From: CAZDBA01 sp964503615
GTDB lineage: Bacteria > Planctomycetota > Planctomycetia > Pirellulales > Pirellulaceae
DNA: 10,877 bases
Assembly (NCBI GenBank): GCA_964503615.1
Contig: CAZDBA010000161.1
Coordinates: forward strand, 1 to 10,877
Direction of reading: 5' to 3'
Shown piece by piece: positions 8,501-10,877 of the stretch (its first letter is position 1; each line of letters starts with the position of its first letter). The notes under the pieces are model-generated. The model did not search any database. It was not told the DNA's origin and was given only the letters and a program-made list of their open reading frames with translations. Position numbers and translations under genes: made by a program.

Positions 8501-9409
8501 GGCGCAGAACATTTAACCAACGAAATTGCGACCGACGATTCTGATTGGCACCAGGACGGATTAAAAGATTGGACTTGGGATCAACTGCCCGAGCAGGTTG
8601 AAATTAAACGTGGCCAAACGACCGTTCCCTGCTTTGTTGCGATTGTGGACCAATCCGATTCTGTCGGGTTGCGCCTGCTTGATTCCAAAAACGCCAGTAC
8701 ACAACAAACAGCCGAAGGATTGGTCAGGCTGTTATCGATCAAGCATCGACGGCACCTTAAATCACAAGTCAATTGGTTGCCTGAGTTTGACCAGAACGCC
8801 GTTTTAATCAATCGGATCATGAAGCCGGCCGATCTCAAACAAGGGTTGGGAGATTTGATCGTTCGCGTCGGAATGGTCGAAGGCAAAAAAACACCACGAT
8901 CCAAAGCTGAATTCGATGCGATTTGCCAATCCGCTGTGGAGCAAATTAGCATCGCCACTCAAGACATCGCCAAATGGTTCCCTAAAATGTGCCAAGCAGC
9001 GCAGCAAGTGTTTCTTGGCATGGAGAGCTTTCCTCAAAAGTTCTTTAAAACCAAGACCGATCTGAAAACGCAGATGAAGTGTTTGCTGAACGAGCAAATG
9101 TTAGCGACCCATTGGCGCTGGCTGCAACATTACCCCCGATACTTGAAAGCGATATCCAGCCGGATCGAAAAGGTCGCTTCCAATCCAAAAGAGGAGTCAC
9201 ATATCGCGGAGATCGACCATCACTGGCAGCAGTACGACAACATGCGAGGTCGACACGAGCAACACTCGGTGACTTGCCCCGAACTGGGAAAATATCGCTG
9301 GATGATCGAAGAATATCGCGTTTCGTTGTTCGCACAACAGCTGGGAACTGCGATCTCCGTATCCGCAAAGCGGCTGGAAAAGCAGTGGGGGAAGGTTCAA
9401 AAGATCTAA
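5525..9409 (+). CDS. hrpA: ATP-dependent DEAH-box RNA helicase HrpA
   Basis: This encodes 1294 residues, close to the roughly 1300 of E. coli HrpA. The helicase core is complete: Walker A GETGSGKST (93-101), TQPRR (121-125), DEAH (190-193), SAT (222-224), TNVAESSITVPG (350-361) and QRAGRCGR (397-404). The helicase-associated and OB-fold regions follow, then the long HrpA-specific C-terminal region (DUF3418), recognisable from WVIVSELVETT, NLIPAPQTA and the closing RWMIEEYRVSLFAQQLGT. The family unwinds RNA using ATP and has been linked to mRNA processing and to relief of stalled ribosomes in E. coli. The start is GTG 5525: an in-frame TGA at 5516-5518 rules out anything further upstream, and residues before the alternative Met17 (SIDELM) align with the family N-terminus. 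No Shine-Dalgarno sequence is visible. It is probably transcribed on its own; no functional tie to its neighbours is apparent. Confidence 0.97.
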   Translation: MQPAALESARKSIDELMQCDRFRMRRWLGRIRKSNDVAEFEKWQAAAAKSSELRKKRVESKPKINFDESLPIFQRREEIGTAIRENQVVVVSGETGSGKSTQLPLIALEQGYGISGLIGHTQPRRIAARGVSARIASQLGCKLGTTIGYKMRFADETNPETLVKLMTDGILLAETQTDRFLDAYDLLIVDEAHERSLNIDFLLGYLKQILHKRADLRLVITSATIDTARFAEHFNTDPAKPTPIINVEGRTFPVEIVYKEVGSEIDERDIQDQVVASCVELAQIDKGDMLVFLPTEKDIRNVAKKLRAAYFPGDSGNRQTEILPLYARLTTDQQNQIFQPHSHRRIVLATNVAESSITVPGIKYVVDTGTARISRYAPRSKVQRLPIEAVSQASANQRAGRCGRVEPGICIRLYSEEDYENRSAFTTPEIRRTNLASVILQTLSLNLGEIEQFPFLDPPRPEAIRDGYKTLFEIGAVDGAQRLTKLGRRLSKLPVDPRIGKIIFEADSNGCLADILVIASALEIQDPRQRPLDKQQAADTAHEQFADPHSDFMAILNLWNFFQEQKENLSNSKLRKCCQTNFLSYSLMQQWRDVYRQLRQMSREARLHIGDRKGEYDPIHKSLLAGFLSGVAMLEDRFEYTGAGGVKFHLWPGSGVFGGKPKWVIVSELVETTKRYGRTVAKVAPEWIESLAEHLVKRRYDDPFYSSKKQSAMAYENVTLFGLPIVLRRRVGFIKINPEESRQLFIDHGLVAGELRANHAFYRANQELRQSIQDIADKTRDRAMVVDDYNVSQFYEERLPQEAVDHISLLNLLKDDSTGLNQRLKMTQNDLLPDHGDTDIQQQFPDEVVVGSIQVPVEYRFAPGESDDGPTVLIPVEGVGQVDDLQTGWLVPGLVPGRIEAMIRSLPKSLRRNLIPAPQTATQVANTIPFGKGAFVDAVARELSRLSPDPILPEMFNQEKVQSHLLVNMKVIDAEGEVLATGRSVADLKEQLGAEHLTNEIATDDSDWHQDGLKDWTWDQLPEQVEIKRGQTTVPCFVAIVDQSDSVGLRLLDSKNASTQQTAEGLVRLLSIKHRRHLKSQVNWLPEFDQNAVLINRIMKPADLKQGLGDLIVRVGMVEGKKTPRSKAEFDAICQSAVEQISIATQDIAKWFPKMCQAAQQVFLGMESFPQKFFKTKTDLKTQMKCLLNEQMLATHWRWLQHYPRYLKAISSRIEKVASNPKEESHIAEIDHHWQQYDNMRGRHEQHSVTCPELGKYRWMIEEYRVSLFAQQLGTAISVSAKRLEKQWGKVQKI

Positions 9410-9537
9410 GCTTTGGTCGCCTTGGAACAAAGCCTTCAATTATGGTTTGTGCCTCTTTAAAACCTGCTTCCAACTAAGCTAAGCTGTAACCGTGACGCAG
9501 CCTCTCGCAAAGAACCAACTCAGCATCTGATTTTATT

Positions 9538-10877
9538 ATGTCTATTGCAAACACCTTTCAGCCCTCTGACAAACTTCAGGCTTTTGTCGAAAACGTTGCC
9601 AAGGGAAAATACGATCGCCAGATTACGGCGGGCATCAGCAAGTTTGTTGACAATAAAGTCGAGGCAGAGATGCAGGATTTTTATAGCCCGGATGAACTGA
9701 AGTCACTTATTGATTTGAATGGAACTGATCGCGAAATCGAACGTCGCATGCCGGTCAAGATTACTCGGCATTACTTTGAACAGGCAAAGAACAGCACCTC
9801 GCTTCAGCAGCTGATCAAAGCCAGTCCGGACGAGACGTTTGACATGACCGGTTCTCAGGATCCGGGCAAGCAAATGGACTACAGTCCTGTTGAAGGATTG
9901 TTGCACAAGTATGAAATCGGATTGATCTACGTGGCGTCGACCTGTAGCGCCCATTGCCGGTTTTGCTATCGGGAAGAGTTGATCGCTCGCAAACAAATAA
10001 CACGTTCGGACGGGACCACGGCCCCCAAGGGACTGGCACAGGTCGACACAATCTGTAGTTACATTCGCCAGTTCAATGCTGCAGTGGAAGCCAACGGTGG
10101 GCTTCATCCCGACTGCGGCCGTGAAAAACTTCGCGAGATATTGATGTCCGGCGGCGACCCCATGGTTCTGACAAATCGAAAGCTGGCCCAATGGTGGGCC
10201 GCTTTGTCAGAAGTTGGAATCGAGAATATTCGTATCGGAACGAAAGAGCTTGCCTTTTTTCCTGACCGGTTTGATGAAGACTTTTTTTCAATGGTGGACG
10301 AGTTTCATCATTTGTATCCGCAAACAAATCTGCGTTTTGTTGTTCACTTTAATCACCCCGACGAGTTCTTGAAAAAAGATGACAATGGGGAATACATCAA
10401 TCATCCACAAGGCAATTTGGTCTGGTTAGACAACACGCTCCAAGCGGTAAAGAAGCTCGCTTCACGGGACTGGATTTGTATCGATAACCAGTCGCCGATC
10501 ATACGTGGGATCAACGATGACGCTGACAAGTTGCGAATTTTGCAGCGGGAACTAAAACGCAACAAGGTTGAGAATCACAATTTCTATTGCGGCCGGGATA
10601 TCATTGGCCACACGGCTTTTAATGTGCCGATCGAGACGGCTTGGCAGTTGTTGAATGAATCACAGAAACAACTCTCCGGAATTGAAAGCCACGCCAAGCT
10701 GTCGATTACTCATTACAAAGGCAAGACAGAAGTCGTTGCTGTCACCAACGATCCCGTTGCGATTCCCGGCGGCGAGAATGGAGTGGTTATTTTTAAACAG
10801 TATCGCAGTGCAGGTGACGCCAGCAACAAAGGAAAGCTCGCGATCGTTGGTCGCAACCCGGAAGCCATTTGGTTTAA
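9538..10877 (+). CDS. KamA-family (lysine 2,3-aminomutase-like) radical SAM protein, 3' end outside window
   Basis: The frame runs open from ATG 9538 to the right edge, 446 codons plus two bases, so only the C-terminus is missing. The radical SAM cluster motif is C-X3-C-X2-C at Cys136, Cys140 and Cys143 (CSAHCRFCYR), which should bind a 4Fe-4S cluster and S-adenosylmethionine. Other KamA-family hallmarks are MSGGDPMVL (203-211), RIGTKELAFFPDRF (232-245), HFNHPDEF (270-277) and QSPIIRGIND (318-327). A Gly-Lys at 395-396 sits where lysine 2,3-aminomutase carries its PLP-binding lysine, so Lys396 is a candidate. The family moves amino groups between carbons; the substrate here cannot be read from sequence, and it is too divergent to call as true KamA or EpmB. 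An in-frame TGA at 9493-9495 with no other start codon before 9538 fixes the start. No Shine-Dalgarno sequence is seen. It follows hrpA by 128 bases. Confidence 0.88.
   Translation, partial: MSIANTFQPSDKLQAFVENVAKGKYDRQITAGISKFVDNKVEAEMQDFYSPDELKSLIDLNGTDREIERRMPVKITRHYFEQAKNSTSLQQLIKASPDETFDMTGSQDPGKQMDYSPVEGLLHKYEIGLIYVASTCSAHCRFCYREELIARKQITRSDGTTAPKGLAQVDTICSYIRQFNAAVEANGGLHPDCGREKLREILMSGGDPMVLTNRKLAQWWAALSEVGIENIRIGTKELAFFPDRFDEDFFSMVDEFHHLYPQTNLRFVVHFNHPDEFLKKDDNGEYINHPQGNLVWLDNTLQAVKKLASRDWICIDNQSPIIRGINDDADKLRILQRELKRNKVENHNFYCGRDIIGHTAFNVPIETAWQLLNESQKQLSGIESHAKLSITHYKGKTEVVAVTNDPVAIPGGENGVVIFKQYRSAGDASNKGKLAIVGRNPEAIWF

Noticed and set aside
5573..9409. Alternative ATG start for hrpA at Met17
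   Set aside because: Residues upstream of it align with the conserved N-terminus of HrpA, so the GTG at 5525 is preferred.
9410..9537. Possible terminator or regulatory element between hrpA and the KamA-like gene
   Set aside because: Only a short AAGCTAAGCT direct repeat and weak partial complementarity were seen; there is no stem followed by a T-tract.
9703..10191. Minus-strand open frame of 162 codons
   Set aside because: It is antisense to the KamA-family gene, whose plus-strand frame carries the conserved cysteine motif and other landmarks.

Overview
The window reads as part of a planctomycete chromosome, most likely from the Pirellulaceae. The reasons are a giant surface protein made of DUF11 repeats plus an SdrD_B-like domain, a csrA gene beside it, a second small secreted DUF11-type protein, roughly even base composition, and several genes with no recognisable Shine-Dalgarno sequence. 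This placement is an inference from gene content; no rRNA or other phylogenetic marker is present.

Layout, left to right. (1) Bases 1-3508 hold the 3' part of a very large plus-strand gene for a secreted or surface repeat protein: four near-identical DUF11 units of about 128 residues, two longer divergent units, an SdrD_B/Cna-B-like domain with an EF-hand-type loop, a nine-cysteine cluster, an acidic/Ser-rich linker and a short basic C-terminal tail. A strong intrinsic terminator follows at 3573-3600. (2) csrA lies on the minus strand (3631-3867), convergent with the giant gene. It has the only textbook ribosome-binding site in the window, and two GGA motifs in its leader could allow CsrA autoregulation. 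(3) After a 327-base divergent intergenic region, a plus-strand gene (4195-5262) encodes a 355-residue exported protein with two DUF11-like beta-sandwich domains. (4) A 262-base gap leads to a complete hrpA (5525-9409), a DEAH-box RNA helicase of normal family length starting with GTG. (5) After 128 bases, a KamA-family radical SAM/PLP protein begins at 9538 and runs open off the right edge.

How they may work together. The two DUF11 genes are probably both cell-surface or periplasmic factors, and the RNA-binding regulator CsrA sits between them. Post-transcriptional control of the surface genes by CsrA is therefore a reasonable but unproven idea. HrpA and the KamA-like enzyme look like independent housekeeping/metabolic genes. 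I found no tRNA, rRNA, CRISPR array, insertion sequence or clear mobile element, and no strong evidence for a wholly new system. The most unusual parts are the C-terminal end of the giant protein (cysteine cluster and basic tail) and the csrA leader region.
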